NCBI GenBank assembly: GCA_030017955.1
Contig: JASEGR010000006.1
Location: 1-60,138, forward strand
Direction: 5' to 3'
DNA length: 60,138 nucleotides
DNA from: Candidatus Eisenbacteria bacterium
GTDB taxonomy: Bacteria; Eisenbacteria; RBG-16-71-46; JASEGR01
Both the position numbers and the translations under genes were made by a program. The notes under the pieces are model-generated. The model made no database searches. It saw only the letters and a program-made list of their open reading frames with translations, and was not told the origin of the DNA. This document shows, piece after piece, positions 27,312 to 36,229 of this stretch (within the stretch, counting starts at the first letter, position 1; each line of letters opens with the position of its first letter).

Positions 27312-27497
27312 AGATGCGACCTTATCACCTGGGCAAAAAACTGTCAACGACTCGCGAGTATCGGAGGGGGGCATCTCCGATTACGCGACGGGGACGGGGT
27401 TCCGGAATAGTTGTGAGCCGACATGGTTCTGCAGAATGGCGTTGGAGCGAACCTGATGAGATTCCCGGGGTACTCGTCCCCCGGAAAGGGAAAAACG

Positions 27498-27561
27498 AGG
27501 ATAGTCACTATCTTTCAAGGAAGGGGAAAATTGGATGAAAAGTGGTGACTGTCCCTATTTT
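27498..27561. repeat. Dispersed inverted repeat, copy 2 (degenerate)
   Basis: The right arm, 27538-27561, contains GTGGTGACTGTCCCTATTTT and closely resembles the arms at 28530-28588 and the element at 8238. The left part (27498-27512, GAGGATAGTCACTAT) is a degraded arm. It lies 24 bases before the EamA transporter gene; a further copy follows that gene. Confidence 0.5.
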
Positions 27562-27585
27562 CCTTGAGTATCATACACAGCTGGA

Positions 27586-28524
27586 TTGACTTTGCTGAGG
27601 GGATCCCTTGCCATTGAAACAGTTCCCGAGAGGAATGACAGGTTGAACTCCTGGCCGCTCGTAGTCTATCTGGACATCTTCATTGCCATCTGCGCCGTTT
27701 CCTGGGCTGCGCCCCTCATCCGCCTGGCCGATGCCCCGTCTCTCGCCATTGCCTTCTTCAGAATGATGTTTGCCTCCCTCCTTCTGCTGGTCCCAACGCT
27801 TGTCAAGGAAAGGTCAACCCTCATTTCTCTCAAGAGCCGGGACTGGCTCATTCTCCTGGCATCCGGTTTTTTCCTGGCCCTGCATTTCGCAGCATGGATT
27901 TCATCACTGGCTTTCACCAGTGTGGCGAGCTCGGTAGTAATTCTGGCAACTCAACCCGTATTCGCTGCCCTACTTGGATTCCTCATCCTGAAGGATAAGA
28001 TAGCCTTGATGTCTGTCTGGGGAATGGCCTTCGCAATTGCCGGCAGTGTTGCCATCGGGGCGGGGGATTTCTCCGGCGGCGCGAGACTTTTGTTCGGTGA
28101 CTTGCTCTCCTTGTCAGGGGCGGCATTCGTTTCCGGATATCTCTTGATAGGCCGCTCTCTCAGGAAGAGCATGCCGCTTCTGGCCTATGTCTTCCCGGTT
28201 TATCTGTTCGCTGCCCTCATCCTCGGCCTAATCTGTTTCGTAACAAGGACCAGACTCGGCCCATTCCCTGCCCAAACCTGGGCTTACATTTTCCTCCTGG
28301 CACTCATTCCCCAGGTAGTCGGTCACACCCTTTTCAACTGGGCTCTGAAACACATTAGGGCGTACGTGGTAGCAGTGGCAGCACTGGGCGAACCTATCGG
28401 CGCGAGCATTCTTGCGGCACTTCTATTCCACGAGATCCCAGGCCCGGTGATTTACTTGGGAGGAATGCTTATTCTGGTGGGGATTTTCCTGGTGGGGATT
28501 TTCCTGGTGGTTTATAAGGAGTGA
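27586..28524 (+). CDS. EamA/DMT-family membrane transporter
   Basis: 312 residues with ten hydrophobic segments arranged as two EamA repeats, as in drug/metabolite exporters. SSVVILATQPVFAALLGFLI in the first repeat and HIRAYVVAVAALGEPIGASI in the second are characteristic. The start is uncertain: the frame opens at a TTG (27586) without a good ribosome binding site, and GAGGGG at 27597-27602 would suit a start a few codons later. The 3' end carries a 15-bp unit repeated two and a half times (28474-28510), adding LVGIF repeats to the last helix. The gene is flanked by copies of the dispersed inverted repeat. Substrate unknown. Confidence 0.9.
   Translation: MTLLRGSLAIETVPERNDRLNSWPLVVYLDIFIAICAVSWAAPLIRLADAPSLAIAFFRMMFASLLLLVPTLVKERSTLISLKSRDWLILLASGFFLALHFAAWISSLAFTSVASSVVILATQPVFAALLGFLILKDKIALMSVWGMAFAIAGSVAIGAGDFSGGARLLFGDLLSLSGAAFVSGYLLIGRSLRKSMPLLAYVFPVYLFAALILGLICFVTRTRLGPFPAQTWAYIFLLALIPQVVGHTLFNWALKHIRAYVVAVAALGEPIGASILAALLFHEIPGPVIYLGGMLILVGIFLVGIFLVVYKE
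28474..28510 (+). repeat. 15-bp tandem repeat inside the EamA gene
   Basis: CTGGTGGGGATTTTC occurs twice in full and then half (28474-28488, 28489-28503, 28504-28510). It keeps the frame and lengthens the last transmembrane helix by five residues per unit, so copy number could vary without breaking the gene. Confidence 0.85.
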
Positions 28525-28529
28525 TAAAG

Positions 28530-28602
28530 AAAATAGTGACAGGCACCTATTTTCAAAAGAGGGAAAAATAGGTGCCTGTCACTATTTTTTGTCACTATTT
28601 TT
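28530..28602. terminator. Perfect 24-bp hairpin, copy 3 of the dispersed repeat; probable bidirectional terminator
   Basis: The arms at 28530-28553 and 28565-28588 (core TAGTGACAGGCACCTA and TAGGTGCCTGTCACTA, both flanked by A and T runs) are exactly complementary over 24 bases, with an 11-base loop. T-runs follow on both strands. It sits five bases after the EamA stop and 15 bases beyond the stop of the convergent ATPase gene, as expected of a two-way terminator. A partial third arm (GTCACTATTTTT, 28591-28602) follows. Confidence 0.8.
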
Positions 28603-28603
28603 C

Positions 28604-31075
28604 CTATTTTTCCAGTTCGTCCAGCTTCTCCTTGCATTCAGCAAGTTTTCTCCGGTTCGAGAACTGCTCAAACTTGGAGCAAGCACTTCTCAGCCAACCG
28701 GAAGCCCTAGTCTTTTCCCCTTTGACCATGAAAAGAATGCCCATCTCAAACTCGGTCTCGGCAATACCCATGTTGTTCTTCGCATTCCTGAATGCGTGGA
28801 GAGCGCGCTCAAAATGCTCCTCGGCCTTCACCCACCTTCCTTTTTCTCTCTCAATCATGCCCATCACAATCTCGTATCCGCCGAAGCCAGTCTCGATCTC
28901 CAGAACTTGTAAAAGATAGGCTGCCTTGGCGGCGTACTCTTCCGCGGTGTCGATATCCTTGACACCCAGGGCACATGCTGCCCTCCCAAGGAAACTGAAA
29001 CACTTGATCCAGGACACTCCTATTCTGTCTGATATGGAGAGACTCTTACTGTAGTAGACTTGAGCTTCCCGCCAGTTTTTCTGGTCGAGGTGCGCAGTTG
29101 CTATGTTATGCAGAGTTGATGCCAAGTCATAAAGATCGTTTTCTTCCTCATAGATCGGAATGCATTTCTCCAGCCATTCAATGGCTTTTGCCATATTTCC
29201 CTTGTAAACCTCAAGCCCACCCAGACTGTTGTAGGTTCTGCCAACGAGCACCCTGACTTTTGAAGCCGTCGCATACTCCATGGCCTCCCTGAGTCTCTTC
29301 TCGCAACCGTCCCAATTTCCCTGCTCGAGGAAGAGGCTCCCAATCCTGTAGCATGCAACGGCCTTGACTGAAGGGTCGTTGTCGCCCACCAACGAAAGAG
29401 CCGTCTCGAAGCACTTCCGGGCGTATTCGGACTCTCCCCTCTGCTTCTCTATCATCCCGGTCGTGAGAAGTGCCTGGCTCTCCGAAACAGGGTCATTGAG
29501 AAGGCCGGCAAGCGTCATGGCTTCCTCACAGTATTGAAGCGACTGGTCCCAGTTTCCGAGAAGTTCGTGAAGTCTTCCAAGCTGAAGTTTCACGGAGAGC
29601 ATCTCAGCAGAGCCCTCCTTTCCTTTCCCGAGAACCTCCCCGGCCCTTTCAAGAGGTTTTACCGCATCGGCGTAGGCCGAGCCCGATGCGAGGAGTGATG
29701 CAGAACGAAGAAGATGCGGCACAGCCTCCGGTTTCTCGCCCGCATCCCAGAGGTGATGCGCCAGTCTATGGGTCTTCTCGTCTTCGCTGAGAGACTGAGC
29801 TCTTTGGACTGCACCGGCGGCTTTCTTGTTGAGTCTTATTCTTTCTTCACCCGTCAACGATTCAAGAATCCGTTCACGCACAAGCGGGTGTGCGAACGTG
29901 AACTTCTCACCATCAAGAGAAAGAAATCTGAACTCGCTTGAGAGTTCCTCAATCATCATGACAAGGTTTGCTTTCTCCTCGCCAAGCGCTTTCTCAAGGA
30001 GCTCGGCAGGGAAACTGTATCCCAGGATGGAGGCAAGATTCACAATTGTCCTCTTCTCTTCATCCAGGGAGCTGGCCAGATTGGAAAGCCTGAGGTTCAG
30101 CCGTTCGGTAACACCTTCTCCAATGACATCATACATTCCCTCTGTCGGTTGGTTGTACCAGACTCCACCCCTGACATAAAGCTTCTGCACTCCTATAAGA
30201 CCTCTTATTTCCTCCTGGACAAGCAGAGGGTTCCCATCGGTCCGCCCATAAACATAGTCGGGAAACTCAGACGAAAGGTCTGACTTCGCCAGGTACTTGT
30301 GAACAAGTGTTCTTGTCTCCTGCCTGCCCAGCCTCTGAAGCTCAATCACTTCGATGCTCGGGTTTCCTCTTAACAGGCCGGCGACTTTGCTCTCTTTTGC
30401 GGGCATATGGCCCTGCGCCACAAGTTCTTCCCTTGAATTAAGGAGAACGAGAAGCACGCGGCTTCCGGAAAGCTGCGTCGGGCATCTTTCTATGAACTGA
30501 ACCGTCGTCCTGTCTGCCAGCTGGATGTCATCAAGCACAAGAAGCAGCGGAGATTCGACAGAGATGAAGTTCAGGGATTCGATGATCCTGAGCAGCATTC
30601 TTTCAGAACGCGTCTCATCTCCCACTAGACCGGGCTTTTCTTGCGCATTGTTCAGACAAACAGCCCTGGTTCCGAACTCGAGTAGTTCCCTGAGGAAAGA
30701 AGGCAGTTCCAGACATCTTGAGAAGTTCTTTCTTGCGTAGTCCTGAAGTACCTGCAGAATCGGCTGGCACGGCGCTGAATGCAAGCTGGACATCGAACTT
30801 GTCTTGAGCACCTCGACGCCCTTCCAAAGAGCCCTCTTCGCGAATTCCTCCATGAGGCGAGTCTTACCGACTCCAGGTTCTCCCGAGATAAGAACGACTT
30901 TCCCTGACCATTTCACGCATGAATCAAGACAAGCTTCCAGCCTCTGAAGCTCCTTTTCTCTTCCGACAAAAGGCGGCTTGAGTTGGAGGATGTAGCGTGC
31001 ATCCTCAAGGCCGGATGCCCAGTCGATTCCAAGGGTCGAAAAGTCAATTTCAGGGACAGCGTCTTTCCTTTTCAC
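28604..31075 (-). CDS. AAA-type ATPase with C-terminal TPR repeats (cyclase-associated)
   Basis: About 823 residues. The GTG at 31075 is chosen because AAGGAG lies six bases upstream; the frame extends to 31174 without such a site. An AAA_16/NACHT-like domain begins at PPFVGREKELQRLEACLD, with Walker A ISGEPGVGKTRLMEEF (about residues 63-78) and Walker B LLLVLDDIQLADRTTVQFIE. The second half consists of about eight tetratricopeptide repeats (for example LLNDPVSESQALLTTGMIEK, AVACYRIGSLFLEQGNWDGC). No DNA-binding domain is visible at the C terminus, so it is not a LuxR/MalT regulator. In many bacteria and in mammalian soluble adenylyl cyclase, this AAA-TPR module is fused to a class III cyclase; here a CHASE2 cyclase gene lies immediately upstream on the same strand, so a functional pair is likely. 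Confidence 0.82.
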   Translation of the reverse strand: MKRKDAVPEIDFSTLGIDWASGLEDARYILQLKPPFVGREKELQRLEACLDSCVKWSGKVVLISGEPGVGKTRLMEEFAKRALWKGVEVLKTSSMSSLHSAPCQPILQVLQDYARKNFSRCLELPSFLRELLEFGTRAVCLNNAQEKPGLVGDETRSERMLLRIIESLNFISVESPLLLVLDDIQLADRTTVQFIERCPTQLSGSRVLLVLLNSREELVAQGHMPAKESKVAGLLRGNPSIEVIELQRLGRQETRTLVHKYLAKSDLSSEFPDYVYGRTDGNPLLVQEEIRGLIGVQKLYVRGGVWYNQPTEGMYDVIGEGVTERLNLRLSNLASSLDEEKRTIVNLASILGYSFPAELLEKALGEEKANLVMMIEELSSEFRFLSLDGEKFTFAHPLVRERILESLTGEERIRLNKKAAGAVQRAQSLSEDEKTHRLAHHLWDAGEKPEAVPHLLRSASLLASGSAYADAVKPLERAGEVLGKGKEGSAEMLSVKLQLGRLHELLGNWDQSLQYCEEAMTLAGLLNDPVSESQALLTTGMIEKQRGESEYARKCFETALSLVGDNDPSVKAVACYRIGSLFLEQGNWDGCEKRLREAMEYATASKVRVLVGRTYNSLGGLEVYKGNMAKAIEWLEKCIPIYEEENDLYDLASTLHNIATAHLDQKNWREAQVYYSKSLSISDRIGVSWIKCFSFLGRAACALGVKDIDTAEEYAAKAAYLLQVLEIETGFGGYEIVMGMIEREKGRWVKAEEHFERALHAFRNAKNNMGIAETEFEMGILFMVKGEKTRASGWLRSACSKFEQFSNRRKLAECKEKLDELEK

Positions 31076-31438
31076 TTTCTTCTCCTTAGGCAGTTCCCTC
31101 GAAGCCTGCCCATGAGAGGAAAGCAATGCCCGTGCCACGAAGTGCTCCGCCGGATGAGCGACCGCTCGGGGCAAAGCAACTTCTGCATTGGCTTAGAGTT
31201 AGCAGTCCCAGGTTAGATATGTCTCAGGGGCAACGATGCCGCAGGCACGGGAGAAAGAAAGAAAGCGAGCGGAAAAAGACGCCGCCAGGAACGGAATACC
31301 CTTCACAATCTATTTGTCTTTCAGCTGATAAGGACTGGTGGCTGAAAAGAACCAGCCTGAAGATTTTTCACCAGTTCACGGGGGAAGTATTCCTGAGCCC
31401 ATGACAGACCAGAGACTTGCCTCGGCCTGCTCTGGGCG
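31076..31438. other. Intergenic region between cyclase and ATPase genes
   Basis: 363 bases without a recognised gene. A weak stem (CTGGTGGCTG with AACCAGC, around 31334-31360) lies after the cyclase stop. I found no clear promoter, so co-transcription with the cyclase is possible but not shown. Confidence 0.3.
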
Positions 31439-33562
31439 TTACTTCACCTCAAACTCGAAGATTCCGTCCCAGTTGTCGGGCGGCGGATTCTTGGCAAACG
31501 AAAGGCATCTTGCGAGATACGTCTTCGAGGGACCATCAGCCGGCCTAATCTTGAGCACTTGTTCGAAGAAGGACACTGCCTCGCTCCACTTGCGAAGGTG
31601 GTAAAGCGCAAGCCCCTTCTCATACAACTCAAGTGCAGCCCGAAAACCGTCTTCGAGAGGCTCTCCCTTCATTCCGAGAAGCTCGTAAATCTTGATCGGC
31701 AGCTTTTTCCCCTTCACCCTCACTTCATCCAGCTCTCTCACATCTACTTCGTCCTTCACCCGCAAGTATGTCATCTCACTGATCAGCAGGTCTGTTCCAT
31801 ATTCCTTGTTTGCTCCCTCGAGGCGTGAAGCCAGGTTCACTGAGTCGCCTATCGCAGTATAGTCGAAAAGGACACTCGAACCCATATTCCCGACAACTGC
31901 CCTTCCGGAATTGATGCCGGTACGGTTCCGGAACGGAATCTTCCCGGCATTCTCCCACTCCCTGCACATTTCTCTCAAGGCAGACTTCATCTTCAAGGCA
32001 CACCGGCAGGCATTGAGCGGGTGTTTGTCAGTCGGGATAGGAGCACCGAATTCAGCCATGATTGCGTCACCCTGGTACTTGTCGAGAGTGCCGTCAAACT
32101 CGAAGATGACATCCGTCATTCTTGAGAGATATTCGTTCAGCCTCGCGCTCAGCTCGGAGGGCCCCAAGGATTCAGAAATCGTGGTGAAGCCCGCAATATC
32201 CGTAAAAAGGATGCTTATCTCCCTTTCCTCCCCTCCCAAGGCAAGAAGCTCAGGGTTCTTGAAAAGTTCGGTCATCACCGTCTTTGGAAGATAATGTTGG
32301 AATGCCGACTTGATGAATCTCTTGTCCTTCTGCTCTTCGACAAACATCTCGATGATTGTCGAGCAATTCGCGGCGAATATCGTAATCTCCGGAGCCATTA
32401 CATTCACCCATATCAGCTTCTTGGAGAACAAGACAATCGCACTCACGCCGACGCCCATGGAGAGGACAACAAGGACCAGAAGCCCGAGAGTCGGCTTTTT
32501 CGTTCTGCGCGTCAGGAATATTGTCAGCAGAGAAATTGCCAGATAGAGGGGCACGTAAGCCAGCCCCTTGCCTCCGCCCGGGGCCCTGATGAACTTGCCG
32601 TCCAGGACAGTCCTCAGAGCGTTGGCGTGCATTTCTACTCCGGGCATGTAGCTCTTCGATCCTCCCCGTCCCTTGTAGAACGGAGTAAGAACAAGATCAT
32701 GAGCTTCCAGGAGGCTGACGCCAATCAGAACTATCTTGTCCCGAAAAACACCCGCTTCTTTCAGCACTTCAAAGCTGTCCATGTCCCCGTCACCCGTCAA
32801 CGTGAAGGTCGAGTCATCAAGAACAGATGACAGCGATTGGTACTTGAAGGAGTGAGGAGGCCCGGCGTAGTTGATCAGAAAGAAGTTGTCTCCATAAGCA
32901 GGTATTGTCGTCCTGCCAATCCTGAGTTTCGAATGAGTGTTTGCCGTCAGTGAATCCGGAATACCATACAGTTGTCTCAGAGCTTCGACACCAAGCGAGT
33001 GATAGATTTTTCCGGTTATGGTTCTTGAGAAGGCGTACCTCCTCAGGAATCCGTCGCTATCCGTGTAGCTGTCAACAAGACCCCAGGATTTCGCGCTTTG
33101 TCGCAGAGGCTCGATCGGCGGCAGAAGCCCAACCCCTTTCACCTTGCCCCTTATGTCGATGCTCCTCCCGGCGAGAATCACATTCCCCGCCTCTCTCAGC
33201 GCCTTGGCAAACAGAAGATCTTCTGCTTCGCTTGAGGCCTCGGTGAATTCCACGTCGAAAACCACAAGCTTCGCGCCGGCCGCCTTAAGATTCGTGACTG
33301 CCCTCCCGTAGAGGCTCCTCGGCCAGGGATATGAATAGGGCAGGTCTTCAATCGAAGTATCATCGACTGCAATAATGATGATTTCATTTCCCGCATCTTC
33401 GGCACCTCTTATCTCGAATCTCTTGTTCAGGAAAAAGAGTTCCAGGTTGTCAAAAAAATCAATGTGGCTCAGGAAAAGCGCCAGGAAGGTGCTCGCAACG
33501 CAGATGAGAAGGTTTGTTACACTGAGAAATCTTACTCTTTTCTCAGCAGTCTTCTTCTTCAC
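31439..33562 (-). CDS. Adenylate/guanylate cyclase with CHASE2 sensor domain
   Basis: 707 residues. After one transmembrane segment (about 15-32) comes an extracytoplasmic CHASE2 domain (about 40-330, with IIIIAVDDTSIEDLPYSYPW and LVVFDVEFTEAS), then three more membrane segments (335-400) and a class III cyclase domain (about 445-630). Metal-binding Asp455 (LFTDIAGFTTIS) and Asp499 (YQGDAIMAEFGAP) are present. Lys495 and Asp567 (FDYTAIG) are the pair expected for adenine recognition, and Asn576 and Arg580 (SVNLASR) are the transition-state residues, so an active adenylate cyclase is predicted. A short TPR-like tail (640-690) follows. The start is a GTG at 33562. It lies after an outer-membrane-like protein and a FecR protein, before an AAA-TPR ATPase. 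The ligand is unknown. Confidence 0.92.
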   Translation of the reverse strand: MKKKTAEKRVRFLSVTNLLICVASTFLALFLSHIDFFDNLELFFLNKRFEIRGAEDAGNEIIIIAVDDTSIEDLPYSYPWPRSLYGRAVTNLKAAGAKLVVFDVEFTEASSEAEDLLFAKALREAGNVILAGRSIDIRGKVKGVGLLPPIEPLRQSAKSWGLVDSYTDSDGFLRRYAFSRTITGKIYHSLGVEALRQLYGIPDSLTANTHSKLRIGRTTIPAYGDNFFLINYAGPPHSFKYQSLSSVLDDSTFTLTGDGDMDSFEVLKEAGVFRDKIVLIGVSLLEAHDLVLTPFYKGRGGSKSYMPGVEMHANALRTVLDGKFIRAPGGGKGLAYVPLYLAISLLTIFLTRRTKKPTLGLLVLVVLSMGVGVSAIVLFSKKLIWVNVMAPEITIFAANCSTIIEMFVEEQKDKRFIKSAFQHYLPKTVMTELFKNPELLALGGEEREISILFTDIAGFTTISESLGPSELSARLNEYLSRMTDVIFEFDGTLDKYQGDAIMAEFGAPIPTDKHPLNACRCALKMKSALREMCREWENAGKIPFRNRTGINSGRAVVGNMGSSVLFDYTAIGDSVNLASRLEGANKEYGTDLLISEMTYLRVKDEVDVRELDEVRVKGKKLPIKIYELLGMKGEPLEDGFRAALELYEKGLALYHLRKWSEAVSFFEQVLKIRPADGPSKTYLARCLSFAKNPPPDNWDGIFEFEVK

Positions 33563-33701
33563 AGTGACCCTTGTTCCATTTGTTCATAAAGCTCGGCCGG
33601 TCGCGCGGTCGTAAGCTTACCGTCCACGGGGCGAAAGCGCAAAAGCTCTGACTCGAAGATTGGGAACATCATTGAAGTCTGGATCAGGAGAGCATCTCAG
33701 C

Positions 33702-36182
33702 CTAGAAATTCTGATTGAGCGTCACTCTGAATATCGTCTCACGGTAATCGTTTGAGGGAATTGCCTTGTCATTGAAGCGCACGCTCCCGACTTCAACGCC
33801 CAGGAGGGGACCTCTTGAAAAGCGGTAGTTGGCGCCTCCTTCGACGAAAGTTCTCATGGAGTTGTATACATTTGAATTACCTTCTGCACTGAGTGTCCTC
33901 AGAAGCGCAAAGACTTCGATTCTCTCTCTGAAGACTTTTCTGGTCGCCCCGATCATGTAACTCTTGAAGTCAACCGAGAGTGTATTCTGGTTCGGAAAAC
34001 TCTGTTTGTCCAGAGAGTAGCCGGCCCGCAGGGTAAGCCCGCGCGTGAGATCATTCTGGACATTAAGAGAAACCGAGGTTGTCTTGAGAACCGAAGCAGG
34101 ATTTACCTTGTCATCCTTCCTCGACGGTGCCACCACAACGCTCAAACGGGTCGGCTTCCTAAAAGGCGCCACCGTGACGTCGAAGCCCAGGGAATAGCTT
34201 GTGGTAACATCATTCACTCCGCCCAAGGTATCCGGAGCGTCGTTTTCTCTATCATAGATTCTGTAGGCGAAGGTAAATGAGTTCAGGTGATCCTCAAGGA
34301 GAACAAGAGCCGGCTTCGAAAAGCGAACCACGTTGCCGATCGGGAAAATGGCTTTGTCGTGTCTGGTGAGACTCCCTTTCCCGGGTGCAAGTCCGAGTGA
34401 GAAAGAAACCGACTTTGTCCACTTGGTCGCCTGCTTGTCTTTTGATAGATTGTCTCTGAAGCTCTCGTAAGTGATGCCGCCGGTGAGAAGACCTCCGCCG
34501 AACGAAATCTGATCCCTTGCTTTCATTCCCGCCTTGTCGTTCTGAAGAGATGTCGCGCCAAGGGAATAGTATGCAGAGCCGACGGATCTGTAGAGAATAT
34601 CGAACACATTCCTTTTTATGTTTCCCCTCAGTCTGACCCCGTAGGCTAACGATGAAAGATCCCGCGGGTCCAGAGGGACCGTGCTTGAGTTTATTACAAA
34701 ATACTTTTCATACTCGGAAGGATCAAAAGGAAGACTCACGTCAAACGTCGTGTCAGCTTCTGCCTTTGTGAGCGCCCCGCGCGATGTATCCAGCGTGATG
34801 AACGAGACTGCTCCCTCTCCCTCCATGATAATTCTCTTTCCCAGGAAATAGAAACCCAGGTCGGTACCCAGGACAATATTCTCTTTCGGATCCGTTCCGA
34901 ACTTTATGGAAGTAGGTCTATCTTGAACTTTGGCGAAGTTGACTCCAAACACAGTCATTCCGCGCGAAACTGACGTTCTCAGGCCGCGGAGCCTCTGCTT
35001 AAAAGTTCCCGCAGTTGTGACAACCACAGAGTCCACGCCGCCGACGCCCGTGAGAAGCTGCCCTTCTCCTTCAATCTTCCTCCTGGTCTCTCCTTCAACG
35101 TATGAAATACCGACCGGGCCGAGCTTCAGATTGGTTTGGGTTCCCCTCACCCTCTTTCCCCAGAGAACCAGCTCGGAGTATGTCGGAGTCACATCGCCGG
35201 CATAGAAATCAAGGTGAGGGAGTTTGAGCTCTCCTTTAAATTTGTGTTTGGGCTGCTTGTTACTTTTCTCATCAGAGGTCAGAAAAACGTTTCCCGAGTA
35301 TCTCAGGATAGAGTACTTCCCGGAGGCGCGAACCCTGAACATGTTCGTCTGGCCAGGCTCTTGCCTGACCGATGCGCCCGGTCCGGTTATGTCGTCGCTT
35401 TTCAGGTCGATGTAGGTATCTCCGGTAATGGAAGGGAGTCTCCCGGCAACTGATGTCTTGCCAGTCTGAAATGCAAGAGCAAACTCCGGCAGTGCGACCC
35501 CGGACGTGTCTGATGCTGTCACTGAGATCGTATGCGGGCCGAATGAGAGCGGCTTACTGGGAACGAATGTGAGAATGTACCGGGTGACATTCGCCTCATT
35601 CGTAACGTCCCTCCCGTCCAATTTGATCCTGACAGTCTTAACATCCACGCTGTTACCGTCTTCAAGAAACGAGAATGCAATTAGCGGCATTCTCTCAAGA
35701 ACGCCTGAGCCCTCTTCCGGGCTCAGCGGGACTATCTCCACACCCGTCGAGCTTCCGTCAGCATCGATCGCGGCCGGATTCAGCGATGGCTCTTCAGAGG
35801 GGAAGCTGGCCGAACCGCCCTGTTCGCCGGTTGCAACCACAAAATACTCTATGGCTCTCCCTTTCATATCAACCACTACATCATACTTCTGTTCGCCGAG
35901 AGGCCTCATCGCCGTCTTTCTGAATTCCTTGTCATTTGCCATTCTATGGAAGAGCTCAACCTCGTTAATCTTTCCCCCAACTGCCTCAACTTCAGCGACA
36001 ATTCGAGCCTTCCCGCCCTGAAGCAATTTCACAACCGGCACACCTCTTATTGAGATTCCCTCGTCCGGGGAGGCCGTGCTCGCGAGCGTGAGCGAAACAA
36101 GGAGAAGCAGCGCAGGCACGCACCGGAGCATGCTTACGCTGCAAGCTATCCTAGCGATTGGTCTGTTTCCTGGGTTCCGCAA
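33702..36182 (-). CDS. Large beta-strand-rich, probably outer-membrane protein of unknown function
   Basis: 826 residues from a TTG at 36182 behind GAGGAG. A signal peptide (MLRCVPALLLLVSLTLASTA region) is followed by an Ig/cohesin-like N-terminal part (about 45-260, with a stretch on FGPHTISVTASDTSGVALPE typical of Big/FN3-like folds) and a long C-terminal region of alternating beta strands (about 270-826) ending in FRVTLNQNF. A terminal Phe and strand periodicity suggest an outer-membrane beta barrel. It stands between FecR and the CHASE2 cyclase in one operon, so it could receive a surface signal and relay it through the periplasm to the cyclase. I do not recognise the family. Confidence 0.75.
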   Translation of the reverse strand: MRNPGNRPIARIACSVSMLRCVPALLLLVSLTLASTASPDEGISIRGVPVVKLLQGGKARIVAEVEAVGGKINEVELFHRMANDKEFRKTAMRPLGEQKYDVVVDMKGRAIEYFVVATGEQGGSASFPSEEPSLNPAAIDADGSSTGVEIVPLSPEEGSGVLERMPLIAFSFLEDGNSVDVKTVRIKLDGRDVTNEANVTRYILTFVPSKPLSFGPHTISVTASDTSGVALPEFALAFQTGKTSVAGRLPSITGDTYIDLKSDDITGPGASVRQEPGQTNMFRVRASGKYSILRYSGNVFLTSDEKSNKQPKHKFKGELKLPHLDFYAGDVTPTYSELVLWGKRVRGTQTNLKLGPVGISYVEGETRRKIEGEGQLLTGVGGVDSVVVTTAGTFKQRLRGLRTSVSRGMTVFGVNFAKVQDRPTSIKFGTDPKENIVLGTDLGFYFLGKRIIMEGEGAVSFITLDTSRGALTKAEADTTFDVSLPFDPSEYEKYFVINSSTVPLDPRDLSSLAYGVRLRGNIKRNVFDILYRSVGSAYYSLGATSLQNDKAGMKARDQISFGGGLLTGGITYESFRDNLSKDKQATKWTKSVSFSLGLAPGKGSLTRHDKAIFPIGNVVRFSKPALVLLEDHLNSFTFAYRIYDRENDAPDTLGGVNDVTTSYSLGFDVTVAPFRKPTRLSVVVAPSRKDDKVNPASVLKTTSVSLNVQNDLTRGLTLRAGYSLDKQSFPNQNTLSVDFKSYMIGATRKVFRERIEVFALLRTLSAEGNSNVYNSMRTFVEGGANYRFSRGPLLGVEVGSVRFNDKAIPSNDYRETIFRVTLNQNF

Positions 36183-36229
36183 ACAGAGTCTCCTCTTTTC
36201 AGTCGGTCCGGAGGCGGTATGCGAAAGCT

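Noticed and set aside
28604-31075. Calling the AAA-TPR protein a LuxR/MalT-type transcription regulator
   Set aside because: No helix-turn-helix is visible at the C terminus or N terminus.
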